Assembly (NCBI RefSeq): GCF_030813235.1
Contig: NZ_JAUSUB010000022.1
Location: 1 to 64,000, forward strand
Source of the DNA: Cytobacillus purgationiresistens
GTDB taxonomy: Bacteria; Bacillota; Bacilli; Bacillales; Cytobacillaceae
Direction of reading: 5' to 3'
DNA: 64,000 bases
Below, in pieces: positions 17,537 to 26,235 of the stretch; the first letter of the stretch is position 1, and each line of letters starts with the position of its first letter. The translations under genes were made by a program, and so were the position numbers. The notes under the pieces are model-generated. The model was not told where the DNA came from, ran no database searches, and saw only the letters and a program-made list of their open reading frames with translations.

Positions 17537-18682
17537 CTATAACCCCATATTTTTTGCAATGATCGTTTTCATAATTTCATTCGTTCCTGCATAAATGCTG
17601 GCTACCGGAATATCGCGATACCTTCTGGCAATCTCGTATTCTTCCATGTATCCGTAGCCGCCATGGAGCTGCATACACTGTGCTGCGATGTCGCGCGCAT
17701 TTTCTGTCAGCTTCCATTTTGCCATCGAAACTTTAGTGACCACATCCTTTTTGTCCATATGGTCGTCAATAAGCTGGTCAAGAAAGGCACGCCCCATTTC
17801 AACGTCTGTAGCCATTTCTGCGATTTTAAATTGGGTATTTTGGAACCGGCTGATCGATTGGCCAAATGCCTGCCGTTCCTTAACATAATCAATTGTAAGC
17901 CCTACCATTACTTCTGCTGCCACTTGAGCGGTAATTGCTACAACGAGTCGTTCCTGCTGCAGCTTTTCCATTAAGTATTTAAAGCCCTTGCCTTCTTCGC
18001 CAATTAAGTTCTCCTTGGGCACTTTGCAATCCTCAAATATTAATTCAGCTGTATCTTGGCAATGAAGGCCCACTTTATCGAGCTTGCGCCCCCTCGAGAA
18101 GCCTGGCGCATCTCGCTCAATGGCTAGCAGGCTGATTCCCCTATGCTTTGGCTGTGCATTAGCATCAGTTTTGCATGCAACTATGACAAGATCAGAGTGA
18201 ATGCCATTCGTGATGAAGGTTTTTGCCCCATTTACGATATAGCGGTCTCCTTCAAGCCTTGCTGTAGTTGCAATTGACGCAAGGTCTGAGCCTGTTCCTG
18301 GTTCTGTCATTGCAATGGCAGTAATGATTTCACCAGTTGCGCATTTTGGCAGCCATCTTTCCTTCTGCTCGTCCGTACCGTAAGCAGTAATATAAGGAAC
18401 AACAATATCATTATGGAGTCCAATTCCTACTGTACCTGAACCGACTCGTTCAATTTCTTCATTTATAATGACTGAAAATCCCCAGTCTACACCGCTTCCG
18501 CCGTATTTCTCATCAATATCTGGGCATAAAAAACCTTGTTCCCCCATCTTTCTCCAGAATTCTCTAGGAATGATGCGGTCTTTCTCCCATTGATTATAAA
18601 AAGGATAAGCCTCTTTCTCTAAAAACTTCCTTACTGACTTTCGGAATATTTCATGGTCATCTGTTAAATATGCTGCTGTCAT
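17537..18682 (-). CDS. Acyl-CoA dehydrogenase, long-chain/isovaleryl type
   Basis: 381 residues, first gene of the operon. Flavin and substrate motifs include AMTEPGTGSDLASI, ITNGIHSDL and the C-terminal QLHGGYGYMEEYEIAR with SIYAGTNEIM. The residue that is Glu in short- and medium-chain enzymes (YEGT) is Ala here. By analogy with LCAD and isovaleryl-CoA dehydrogenase, the base would be the Glu in QVAAEVMVG instead. It makes the first oxidation of an acyl-CoA and passes electrons to ETF. A 14-bp palindrome lies in its promoter region. Confidence 0.92.
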   Translation of the reverse strand: MTAAYLTDDHEIFRKSVRKFLEKEAYPFYNQWEKDRIIPREFWRKMGEQGFLCPDIDEKYGGSGVDWGFSVIINEEIERVGSGTVGIGLHNDIVVPYITAYGTDEQKERWLPKCATGEIITAIAMTEPGTGSDLASIATTARLEGDRYIVNGAKTFITNGIHSDLVIVACKTDANAQPKHRGISLLAIERDAPGFSRGRKLDKVGLHCQDTAELIFEDCKVPKENLIGEEGKGFKYLMEKLQQERLVVAITAQVAAEVMVGLTIDYVKERQAFGQSISRFQNTQFKIAEMATDVEMGRAFLDQLIDDHMDKKDVVTKVSMAKWKLTENARDIAAQCMQLHGGYGYMEEYEIARRYRDIPVASIYAGTNEIMKTIIAKNMGL

Positions 18683-18708
18683 AGGTATCTCCTTTCTATT
18701 ATTCTTTT

Positions 18709-18722
18709 ATATTGTACAATAT
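18709..18722. promoter_or_regulatory. 14-bp palindrome upstream of the acyl-CoA operon
   Basis: ATATTGTACAATAT is a perfect palindrome, 26 bases ahead of the dehydrogenase start. It is a candidate operator for a dimeric regulator such as a TetR-type repressor. No such regulator is encoded nearby. It could arise by chance in AT-rich DNA. Confidence 0.35.
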
Positions 18723-18877
18723 TTTTCGAACATTTAGAAAGTTAAATATTAATTTTTTATACAGGTCAAAAGATGCGTCTCAGGTCTGAGAGGAAAGTCA
18801 ATCTCAAGCTACTTATCTACTTAATTCAATCTTGATACCATTAAATTACAAACTCAATGTAAAGAAGGTATATGGTC

Positions 18878-19447
18878 ATGGAAAAGAAAATTTATTTATT
18901 ATTAACAGATACTGGCACATGGTTTACAAAATGCATCAAATTATATACTAAGAAAACATTTAACCATGCTTCCCTTGCATTGGATCATCAGTTTAACCAC
19001 GTCTATAGCTTCGGTCGCAAACGACCCCATAATCCTTTCATTGGTGGCTTTGTGAAGGAAAATATTCGAAGCCCCTTCTTTCATCATACTAAATGCGCCA
19101 TTTATTCTTGTTCCGTTTCAGAAGAGCAGCTCCAGCAGATAACTAATTATTTAGAAATCATCGATACTCAAAAACATAAATATCGTTATAATCTACTTGG
19201 CTTATTTGCCATCATATTTAATAAAAACCTTGAACGACCACACGCTTTCTTTTGTTCTCAATTTGTCGCAACCCTTTTAGAGAAAGGAAAAATTACTGGA
19301 CTTACAAAGCCAGCATCTCTTATCACCCCCCATGATCTAATACAGCTGCCACAACTAGAAGTCATATATGAAGGAAAACTGTCAAACTATATCCATTCTC
19401 TTGATGAAGGCAGGAAAGGAACTAGCCATTTAAAATTAGCTTTATAA
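18878..19447 (+). CDS. Permuted NlpC/P60-like (YiiX/YycO type) cysteine amidase
   Basis: About 189 residues from ATG 18878 (AAGAAGG site 9 bases upstream); an ATG two codons earlier is possible. Permuted order is typical: His first in NHASLALD, Cys later in FFCSQFVATLLE. No signal peptide or membrane segment, so it is probably cytosolic. Relatives act on lipids or amide bonds, but the substrate of this branch is unknown. Monocistronic. Confidence 0.7.
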   Translation: MEKKIYLLLTDTGTWFTKCIKLYTKKTFNHASLALDHQFNHVYSFGRKRPHNPFIGGFVKENIRSPFFHHTKCAIYSCSVSEEQLQQITNYLEIIDTQKHKYRYNLLGLFAIIFNKNLERPHAFFCSQFVATLLEKGKITGLTKPASLITPHDLIQLPQLEVIYEGKLSNYIHSLDEGRKGTSHLKLAL

Positions 19448-19482
19448 GATTTTATTCGCATCATTTATGATTCTATGATAAT

Positions 19483-19498
19483 ATTTAGACGTCTAAAT
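19483..19498. promoter_or_regulatory. 16-bp perfect palindrome ahead of the dehydrogenase gene
   Basis: ATTTAGACGTCTAAAT lies 85 bases ahead of the dehydrogenase start, within its likely promoter region. It is an operator candidate. The MarR-type regulator encoded 1 kb downstream is one possible ligand, but this is a guess. Confidence 0.4.
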
Positions 19499-19582
19499 AA
19501 ATTCTATACTGAATAGTTCTAATATTTTTTGGAAAAAGTATAGAGATTATTTTTGACCAGATATGAAATGGAGGCATAAAAA

Positions 19583-20318
19583 ATGGGAAGATTACAAGAT
19601 AAAATAGCGATTATTACAGGTGGAGCGTCCGGGATAGGTGCAGGAATGGTTGATTTATTCAGCAGCGAAGGCGCGACTGTAATCGCAGCAGATATTAATG
19701 AAGTTGCATTAGAAAAAGCTAATGCAAAGCCAAATGTTGTAGGTATGAAGCTAAATGTTTCCTCGGATGAAGATTGGCAAAGACTTGCGGAAGAAGTAAT
19801 TAATCGCTTTGGCCGTATTGATATATTAGTAAACAATGCAGGGATTTCCTCTGAAACGCCTTTCTCTGAAATCTCAATCGACGAATGGCAAAGGATGTCT
19901 TCCATCAATGGATTTGGTCCATTCGCAGGAATGAAAGCCGTCATTCCTGCGAATGGAAAAACAACAAAAAGGGTCAATCGTTAATATCTCATCTTATACC
20001 GCTCAAGTGGGTATGGGATTAAACGCATACACAGCTTCTAAAGGTGCTGTCCGCGCCATCTCAAAAGCAGCTGCTGCCCAATTTGGCCACTCAGGAATTC
20101 GTGTGAATGCGTTGTTCCCAGGTATCATAAATACGCCGATGACTAAAGGACTTGAAACTTCAGGCCAAGTATTGGAACAATTACTTGCAATGACTCCATT
20201 ACAACGCTTGGGAGAGCCAGAAGACATCGCCAAAGCTGCATTGTACCTTGCTTCTGATGATGCTTCATTCGTAACGGGTGCTGAGCTTGTCATTGATGGC
20301 GGGTTTACTGCACATTAA
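19583..20318 (+). pseudogene. Short-chain dehydrogenase/reductase broken by one frameshift
   Basis: The first half (from ATG 19583, good ATGGAGGC upstream) carries the nucleotide-binding TGGASGIGAG and the LVNNAGIS motif. The second half, in another frame, carries SIVNISSYTAQVGMGLNAY, catalytic Y-x-x-x-K as YTASK, and the C-terminal GAELVIDGG. Joined, they give a normal 245-residue SDR. The break is at about 19950, inside the right arm of a perfect 15-bp inverted repeat. The natural reading would run AVIP-x-MEKQQKGSIVN. No second lesion is seen, so the damage is recent, or is a sequencing or assembly error. Confidence 0.8.
19919..19956. repeat. Perfect 15-bp inverted repeat at the frameshift site
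   Basis: CCATTCGCAGGAATG (19919-19933) and CATTCCTGCGAATGG (19942-19956) are exact reverse complements around an 8-base loop. The repeat lies inside a conserved coding region, where such symmetry is not expected. The reading frame breaks in the right arm. Confidence 0.95.
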
Positions 20319-20404
20319 TTCAGCTTTGTGATTTCGGCTATATAATGGCTATTTTAGTCGATATCACTTTGTGCATTTAACATTTCTATGTAACCAGCTT
20401 AAAA

Positions 20405-20442
20405 CACACCGAAAATATATATTTTCGGTGTGGAATTTTTTC
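20405..20442 (+). terminator. Terminator after the dehydrogenase gene
   Basis: CACACCGAAAATAT and its exact complement form a 28-base palindrome, followed by GAATTTTTTC. Confidence 0.85.
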
Positions 20443-20538
20443 TAGATGAGAGTACAATCACTACAATTCTGCAATATAGAATTGCTTCCATTTATGATAT
20501 GATGAAATGAGATTCAATAGATAGAAAGCAGGGTTAAT

Positions 20539-20961
20539 ATGAAGGATCAGACAGTATTTGAACTCATACATACAATGGAAAAGGTAACAAATCGGCTAAT
20601 CATTCAATGGAACCAATCATTTAATGAAAACCTTGGGATTTCCCATGTTTTACTGCTTAGTCAATTAAAGAATAATGGTAAGAGCCGACCGATAGATTTA
20701 GCTAAAAGTCTTGGAATTGCCCCCCCATCTGTGACCCACCTTACTGAAAAGTTAATGAAGAAAGACCTCATTATTCGCGTAGCAGACGATAATGACAAAC
20801 GAATCTCATATATGGAAATAACCGAAAAGGGAATAAGCATTCTCAACAAAGCGCAAGGAGAAGGCTACCTGCTTCAGAAAAAAACGTTTGAAAAGCTCTC
20901 AGAAGAAGAAAGAAGCCAAATGTTGAATGTTTATCATAAATTGAATCAGATTTTAGATTAA
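20539..20961 (+). CDS. MarR-family transcriptional regulator
   Basis: 140 residues. Winged-helix core: RPIDLAKSLGIAPPSVTHLT as helix-turn-helix, then LIIRVADDNDKRISYMEITEKG as wing. N- and C-terminal helices would form the dimer. There are no conserved cysteines, so thiol-based sensing is unlikely. The stop overlaps the stop of the convergent methyltransferase by four bases. Targets unknown; the dehydrogenase gene upstream is a candidate. Confidence 0.9.
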   Translation: MKDQTVFELIHTMEKVTNRLIIQWNQSFNENLGISHVLLLSQLKNNGKSRPIDLAKSLGIAPPSVTHLTEKLMKKDLIIRVADDNDKRISYMEITEKGISILNKAQGEGYLLQKKTFEKLSEEERSQMLNVYHKLNQILD

Positions 20962-21695
20962 TCTTGACTGTTTTTCATCGCTCTAAACACTCTATAGCCT
21001 AGCTTATCGCCATATTGATAAGTCAGAACATAGTGATCTTCAAGAATTTCATTGATTTCTTCATTCCCCTTTAATGTATAGGGGGTTTGCTGTTCACTCT
21101 CTTGCGGAAGCTGCTGATTGATTTCATTTATGACGGTATTCGATTTTATTACTTCCACTGTCTGAAAACCTGCCGCTGATAGAGCACTCTTCCAATCTTT
21201 TTCTGTAAGCATGGCCTCCATGTGATAAAACTCGAGGAAATCCTGCTCCTCTTCTGTAGAAAATGGCGATTCCTTCGTCATTTCTATTAAAAATAGGGCT
21301 CCATCATCTGTTAATACTCTTGAAAACTCTGATAAGGTTTTATCTATATTCGTGAAAGCTGTAACAGATTCTGAAATAATATAATCAAAGGTTTTTCCTT
21401 CAAATGGAAGATTCTCTATATTACCTTCTCTCACGGTGATTGAATGGCCAGCATGCTTTGCTTTCGCCTCCGTAATTCTTACCATTTCAGGATGTTGGTC
21501 GATTGCCTCAATATCACAGCCAAATAGTTCTCCCAACAGTATCGATGTCTCACCAGCACCGCATCCAGCATCAAGTAATTTTGATTGGGAGGATATTTTC
21601 TCTTTTGAAAAAATTTCTTTTGTCAACTTTATCCCGCCAGGATGGGCAGCACCAATACCATAATAAGCCAATGCATCCTCATATGAATAACCCAC
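20958..21695 (-). CDS. Class I SAM-dependent methyltransferase
   Basis: About 245 residues. I prefer the GTG at 21695 (giving MGYSYEDALAYYG) because AAAGGGAG lies 6 bases upstream; the frame is open to an ATG at 21719. SAM site: LLDAGCGAGETSILLG, then IEAIDQHPEMV, NIENLPFEGKTFDYI and the LIEMTKESPF region. The GxGIxxAHPGG segment near the start is typical of a Bacillus family of unknown substrate. Convergent with marR. Confidence 0.88.
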   Translation of the reverse strand: MGYSYEDALAYYGIGAAHPGGIKLTKEIFSKEKISSQSKLLDAGCGAGETSILLGELFGCDIEAIDQHPEMVRITEAKAKHAGHSITVREGNIENLPFEGKTFDYIISESVTAFTNIDKTLSEFSRVLTDDGALFLIEMTKESPFSTEEEQDFLEFYHMEAMLTEKDWKSALSAAGFQTVEVIKSNTVINEINQQLPQESEQQTPYTLKGNEEINEILEDHYVLTYQYGDKLGYRVFRAMKNSQD

Positions 21696-21874
21696 ACACA
21701 TCTCCCTTTCCCATTTCATTCTTCATTTTATGAGTAAGTGTTACTATATGATACTTGCTAAAACAATGATTTTATAACTTCCGCATCAATAATAGGCTAG
21801 TACCTATTCATTTTTCAATGAGGGACATACTCTGTTATTGACAGTTATTTTTATTTGCTTTGGAGGTGTATATA

Positions 21875-22114
21875 TTGTCAGGATATAATCATTACGAGCG
21901 TTGTCGAGGCGGTATAGGAAGACCAGTGGAAGTTAGAATGCATGACGGCAGAATTCATCGCGGAATTATTGATCGTGTTTCCCGTGATAGAGTCTACCTC
22001 CGTCCTATGGGTAGAAATTATGGCGGTTACGGTTATTGGGGCTGGGGATTTGGTGCAGGATTTGCGTTTGGAGCCATTGCAACCTTAGCATTTTTACCAC
22101 TTTTTTTCTGGTAA
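21875..22114 (+). CDS. Small Sm-like/glycine-rich protein with hydrophobic tail
   Basis: 79 residues from TTG 21875, set by TGGAGGTG 6 bases upstream. Residues 14-45 (RPVEVRMHDGRIHRGIIDRV plus VYLRPM) look like a short Sm-type five-strand barrel segment. A Gly/Tyr/Trp-rich stretch and a hydrophobic C-terminal helix with FLPLFFW follow. Small proteins of this build are common in spore formers, possibly membrane- or coat-associated. Function unknown. It has its own terminator. Confidence 0.75.
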   Translation: MSGYNHYERCRGGIGRPVEVRMHDGRIHRGIIDRVSRDRVYLRPMGRNYGGYGYWGWGFGAGFAFGAIATLAFLPLFFW

Positions 22115-22133
22115 TCCGACAGGCATTAAACGA

Positions 22134-22172
22134 AAATCCCAGAAATGCTGGTTTCCACATTTCCGGGATTTT
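22134..22172 (+). terminator. Terminator of the small Sm-like gene
   Basis: AAATCCCAGAAATG pairs with CATTTCCGGGATTT (one mismatch), followed by T residues. Confidence 0.8.
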
Positions 22173-22279
22173 TGGTTTATGACAAATGCGGATGCACTGT
22201 TCGCAAGTTCACGCTTGAGTTTTTTGAAAACTCTTCAGTAACTTCATTTGACATAAAGGATCTAAAAGCTTTTTCTAAA

Positions 22280-22309
22280 AAACAAAACTCGGTATCGCCA
22301 AATACCGAG
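22280..22309 (-). terminator. Terminator of the GntR/ABC/sigma operon
   Basis: CTCGGTAT/ATACCGAG stem with TTTTGTTTTTT on the minus strand, 12 bases past the sigma gene stop. Confidence 0.85.
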
Positions 22310-22320
22310 CTTTTATCTAT

Positions 22321-22842
22321 TTAAGCCAGCTCTGTTTGAAGGACAACATCCTTAAGCTGCTTCCTAATTCTATAAAGTTTTGTTTTTACTGTATTTGGAT
22401 TCAGACGAAGCAATTCTGCAATCTCACGTTCCTTTAAGCCATGCTTGATTTTCAAAAGATACACATTCTTTTGATCAGCTGACATGGAATCTAGAAAACG
22501 ATTAATTTTCTCCTGCAGAATATTCACTTCAACTTCCTCTTCAACATTTTGATTCATGATGATTTTTGACTTCTCCCAATCTTCTATGCTGTCTGTCCGT
22601 TCCTTTGTTTTTCGTTCTTTTCTCACAAAATCTATCGCCGTTCTTGTTGTGATTGCAGATAACCATGGTAAAACCTTTTCTTGATCCTGCAGGGAATCCA
22701 TTTTCAAATAGGCTTTTACAAAGGCTTCTTGAACTACATCTTGGGCAATATGATGATCTCTGGTAATACGGTAGGCGATATGAAACAAACGTTTTTCGTA
22801 TAAATCACAAAGCTCTTTCATGTCAGCAAATTTGCTATTCAA
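22321..22842 (-). CDS. ECF-type RNA polymerase sigma factor
   Basis: About 173 residues from TTG 22842, placed by AAAGGGGG 7 bases upstream. Region 2 spans LYEKRLFHIAYRITRDH and DVVQEAFVKAYLKMDSL, region 4 spans LKEREIAELLRLNPNTVKTK with the usual helix-turn-helix. A charged linker (about residues 80-110) joins them. No anti-sigma gene is adjacent; instead it follows an ABC permease by a few bases. Regulated expression through the GntR protein of the operon is inferred from gene order. Confidence 0.9.
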   Translation of the reverse strand: MNSKFADMKELCDLYEKRLFHIAYRITRDHHIAQDVVQEAFVKAYLKMDSLQDQEKVLPWLSAITTRTAIDFVRKERKTKERTDSIEDWEKSKIIMNQNVEEEVEVNILQEKINRFLDSMSADQKNVYLLKIKHGLKEREIAELLRLNPNTVKTKLYRIRKQLKDVVLQTELA

Positions 22843-22862
22843 GGCTGTTCCCCCTTTCAAAA

Positions 22863-24818
22863 TTATTGAAAATACTCTTTTATCCTCTCAGAAGCATCTT
22901 TTTCTGTGATGCCTTTTATCTCTACTTGATTCGTTTGCTTAAAGATATAGGCGATTGTATATTCAGTCTCTCCATAATAAGCTGTTTTCTTTAATGATTG
23001 CTTAATATCCTCAGCATCTGACAATTTCAATCCTCTGCCGGTTTTATCCATTTTATCAACAATTTCTTCATAAGTAAGTTCATCAAAGTTATCAATATTT
23101 AAGTCACTATTCCTAATAACCATTGCATAGTCGATATCGTCAGCTGATACTCTCACCCGATCGTAATCATGCGCCTCAATCCACTCACTTAAATTTTGAT
23201 GATAATACTTCCATTCAAGATTCATAGCTTCGTTTTTATTCAAGTAGATATTGAGATAAGCATAAGGATCACTTGTGTCCTGATTATCTTCATAAGTCGC
23301 TGATTTAATATCCTTCTTAATGAGATCAATAACTTGGCTGATTTCATCCTGATCATTAATCAATATCCTCTTATCCAATGGTCCTCCAGATGATATTTCA
23401 ATTCTTGGAATTTTCTTCACATTTACATGAAAAATCTCATTTACACCTGTCTTGTACTCCTCTGATTCTTGAATGAGCTTGTAAAGTCCCACATAATTGC
23501 TGCGATTAATTGGATATTCTCTTACGATTTTTTGACCATTCTTCAACTGATAAACAAAAAAGGCATGTTCTGTTTCATAGCTCTTTATATTTTCTTTCCC
23601 TTTATTAGCAATGATACTTTTATGAAGCTGTCTAACTAAATCAATATTATCTTCATCCTTTAGGAAAAAAGGCTCCTTATCAACTGACTGATTATATGCG
23701 AAATAACCATCACTAAAGTGGACAGACGCAATATCATCATAATTTGGGATTCGTTTTTCATAGAAAAAAACATCAAATTTAAATATAAGAACAATCAAGA
23801 TCATTACCCCGCTATATACAGCAAACCCTTTTAAGTGAACAGTAATTCTCCATGATTTCTGCAGGACCATCTCGGCGAGCAGATAACCAAGTATCGCACC
23901 AAAGATATACCCGACAATCATCCATGACAGCGTCCCTTGCAGCTCTCCAAAGTATAATCCGCCTACGAGCATCACACAAAACGTCACTCCATACTTAAAT
24001 ATTGGCTTGAGAATCGGGAACACGAGTGCATGTGATACTGCTTCAACTCTTCTTCTTTTATAAAGAAATAAGCCAGTGAAATATAGGATAATTACCAAGC
24101 TGATATACAAAATAAGCTGTGGTACCGTTACAGGCAAATCAAATATTTGGGTAGAAACGATCAGTGGCGAAATATAATCCAGCTTGTTTTGTAAAATGAA
24201 TTCTGCAGAAAAACCAAATAAGAAAAACTGAAGATTATAACTAATAAGCATCAGCAAACCAAATGGCAGCAATAAAGCAATATAAGTTAATACACCTTGA
24301 ACGACTGAGATGCCTGCAACCATTCCAACCGCTACGCCCGAAATATAGAAAATCGAATTAAATAGGACCGTTAATCCAAGCCATCTAAATATTTCACTTA
24401 TGCTAAATAGCTCATTTAGCTCCAACGGGGTGTAAAATAGTAAAATTAATATTGCTATAAAAATAATCGGAATAACTAACAATAGATACCCTAACAATGT
24501 ATATTGATGAAAAATACGGTTACGTGTGACGGGCAAGCTATGAATGAAATCACTGTATTGCCTTACTTGTAAAAATCGAAATAAAAACATCGATAGAATA
24601 ACAGGAACACCGATCATTAAGGCTGCCTGCAGAAAGAAACTATATTCAAATAAATTTTCATATAAGATATATTCTCTTTGCTCGTTAGATTGATGAATAA
24701 ACAAATTCAGCGGGATAATTAAAAACAATAATAGAAAATACAGGATCGATACCCAGCCGACACTTCGCAATATGCTTTTTACAACTTCTTTATTAACCAA
24801 GGATGTTTTTGACTGCAT
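22863..24818 (-). CDS. ABC transporter permease with large C-terminal extracytoplasmic domain (DUF6449-like)
   Basis: 651 residues from ATG 24818 (GGAGGATG upstream; overlaps the ATPase gene by 26 bases). Residues 25-375 hold about ten hydrophobic helices, including the ABC-2 type SLPVTRNRIFHQYTLLGYLL segment. The last about 280 residues are soluble and acidic/aromatic, with no known catalytic motif. Together with the ATPase it resembles YtrCD-type modules of Bacillus, where permeases respond to cell-wall stress. No substrate can be named. Confidence 0.85.
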   Translation of the reverse strand: MQSKTSLVNKEVVKSILRSVGWVSILYFLLLFLIIPLNLFIHQSNEQREYILYENLFEYSFFLQAALMIGVPVILSMFLFRFLQVRQYSDFIHSLPVTRNRIFHQYTLLGYLLLVIPIIFIAILILLFYTPLELNELFSISEIFRWLGLTVLFNSIFYISGVAVGMVAGISVVQGVLTYIALLLPFGLLMLISYNLQFFLFGFSAEFILQNKLDYISPLIVSTQIFDLPVTVPQLILYISLVIILYFTGLFLYKRRRVEAVSHALVFPILKPIFKYGVTFCVMLVGGLYFGELQGTLSWMIVGYIFGAILGYLLAEMVLQKSWRITVHLKGFAVYSGVMILIVLIFKFDVFFYEKRIPNYDDIASVHFSDGYFAYNQSVDKEPFFLKDEDNIDLVRQLHKSIIANKGKENIKSYETEHAFFVYQLKNGQKIVREYPINRSNYVGLYKLIQESEEYKTGVNEIFHVNVKKIPRIEISSGGPLDKRILINDQDEISQVIDLIKKDIKSATYEDNQDTSDPYAYLNIYLNKNEAMNLEWKYYHQNLSEWIEAHDYDRVRVSADDIDYAMVIRNSDLNIDNFDELTYEEIVDKMDKTGRGLKLSDAEDIKQSLKKTAYYGETEYTIAYIFKQTNQVEIKGITEKDASERIKEYFQ

Positions 24819-25692
24819 AACCCGCATCCTCCATTTCGTATATGAAAATTTCTTCAAGCGTTAGAGATAATATGTCAAAGATCACTGGCTGATAAGCTTG
24901 GATGCTTGCAGTAATTTCCTCTTCTGATCCTCTGACAATACATAAAAGAATACTTCCTCTTTTTTCCTTGTGCAGGACCTTCGTGTTTTTAAACATTACA
25001 GGCGGGATTGGCCCTTTAAAAGCAACTTGAATCTTATGTGTATCTGATTTCAAATCATCAATATCTTTTTCTAGCATCATTTTTCCTTTATGGAGGATGC
25101 CAATAAAGTCACATAAATCTTCTACTTCTCTCAAGTTATGAGAAGAAATGATGACTGTCATCTCGCGGTCAGCAACCTCGTCGATAATCAACGATTTGAT
25201 TTTCCTCCTCATCACTGGATCGAGGCCGTCCATCGGTTCGTCTAAAATTAATATGTCTGGCCTAACTGACAAAGCAAATACAAACGCGGCCTGCCTTTGT
25301 ATTCCCTTAGAGAATTTATGAATTTTCTTATTCTTATTTATACTAAAAATAGCGAGCAGTTCTTCGTAACGTTCCCAATCCCAGCTCTCGTACATCTGAC
25401 TATAAAAGTTGGCCATTTGTTTAACTGTATATTGCGGGATAAAATAAGGGCTGTCCTGAATGAAAAAAATACGGCCTTTCGTTTGCGGATTTTCATAGAT
25501 AGAGTTTTCTTCTAACATGATCTCCCCTTCATCCTGCAAATAAATGCCTGCCATTAGCTTTAATAGCGTTGTTTTACCAGCACCATTGGAGCCTAGGAGC
25601 CCGTATATAGAACCTTTATTTACCTGAATGGACACATCATCGACAGCCTCTGTTCCTTCAAAGCATTTTTTCACTTGACTCATCTTCATCAT
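24793..25692 (-). CDS. ABC transporter ATP-binding protein (YtrB-like)
   Basis: 299 residues. Walker A is GSNGAGKTTLLK, Walker B ILILDEPMDGLDP, H-loop VIISSHNL. The signature is degenerate (FSKGIQRQAAFVFAL instead of LSGGQ), a feature shared by YtrB-like ATPases. The C-terminal 80 residues form a separate accessory domain. Ribosome site GGAGG is 8 bases upstream. The start lies within the 3' end of the GntR gene (35-base overlap). Confidence 0.88.
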   Translation of the reverse strand: MMKMSQVKKCFEGTEAVDDVSIQVNKGSIYGLLGSNGAGKTTLLKLMAGIYLQDEGEIMLEENSIYENPQTKGRIFFIQDSPYFIPQYTVKQMANFYSQMYESWDWERYEELLAIFSINKNKKIHKFSKGIQRQAAFVFALSVRPDILILDEPMDGLDPVMRRKIKSLIIDEVADREMTVIISSHNLREVEDLCDFIGILHKGKMMLEKDIDDLKSDTHKIQVAFKGPIPPVMFKNTKVLHKEKRGSILLCIVRGSEEEITASIQAYQPVIFDILSLTLEEIFIYEMEDAGYAVKNILG

Positions 25693-26074
25693 TCAGCATC
25701 CCTCCTCCCACATTTGCTTCTATTTCTTTTATCAAATCAATTAATTCTGCAGTCGATACCCCTAAAAACAACGCTTCAGATAGATATTTTGTTAATTCTT
25801 TTTTTACCTTCACTATTTTTTCTGTATTTGGTTGGTGGGTGGCTGGACTTACAAAGCTTCCCTTCCCTTTAATTGAGTAGATATAGCCTTGATTTTCTAA
25901 CTCCCTGTAAGCTTTTTGAATGGTATTAGGGTTAATCGTCAGCTCCTGTGCCAATGATCTCACTGAAGGCAACTGTTCATCTGTTTTTAAGATTTCAGTA
26001 ATGATTAATTCCTTCAGCTTATCCACTAGCTGTTCGTAAATCGGCTTCCGACTCCGTACATCAAGCTCAAACAT
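25658..26074 (-). CDS. GntR-family regulator (YtrA subfamily)
   Basis: 138 residues from ATG 26074, set by GGGAGGGTGG; the open frame extends 50 codons upstream but those look non-coding. Winged helix: IYEQLVDKLKELIIT, LPSVRSLAQELTINPNTIQK, YIYSIKGKGSFV. The short C-terminal domain is the small YtrA type. YtrA proteins commonly repress their own operon and are released by envelope-acting drugs. Here the repressor is the first gene of its operon. Confidence 0.9.
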   Translation of the reverse strand: MFELDVRSRKPIYEQLVDKLKELIITEILKTDEQLPSVRSLAQELTINPNTIQKAYRELENQGYIYSIKGKGSFVSPATHQPNTEKIVKVKKELTKYLSEALFLGVSTAELIDLIKEIEANVGGGMLNDEDESSEKML

Positions 26075-26088
26075 AACCACCCTCCCAT

Positions 26089-26120
26089 CTGTATGTAGTG
26101 TACTATGATACGTAATACAG
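26089..26120. promoter_or_regulatory. Imperfect palindrome in the YtrA-like promoter
   Basis: CTGTAT (26089-26094) and ATACAG (26115-26120) are symmetric arms around a partly symmetric core (TAGTGTACTATGAT region). Position just upstream of the ribosome site fits an autoregulatory GntR operator. Confidence 0.4.
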
Positions 26121-26235
26121 TTAGGATTATATAACATTAATATGGAAAATAGAAGTGTTTTTTTATAAATAAAAAAAGTTTCGCAGATTTTTTGAAGTAT
26201 TTGATTTAAAATGAAATGATCCAAAGGAAATCGAG

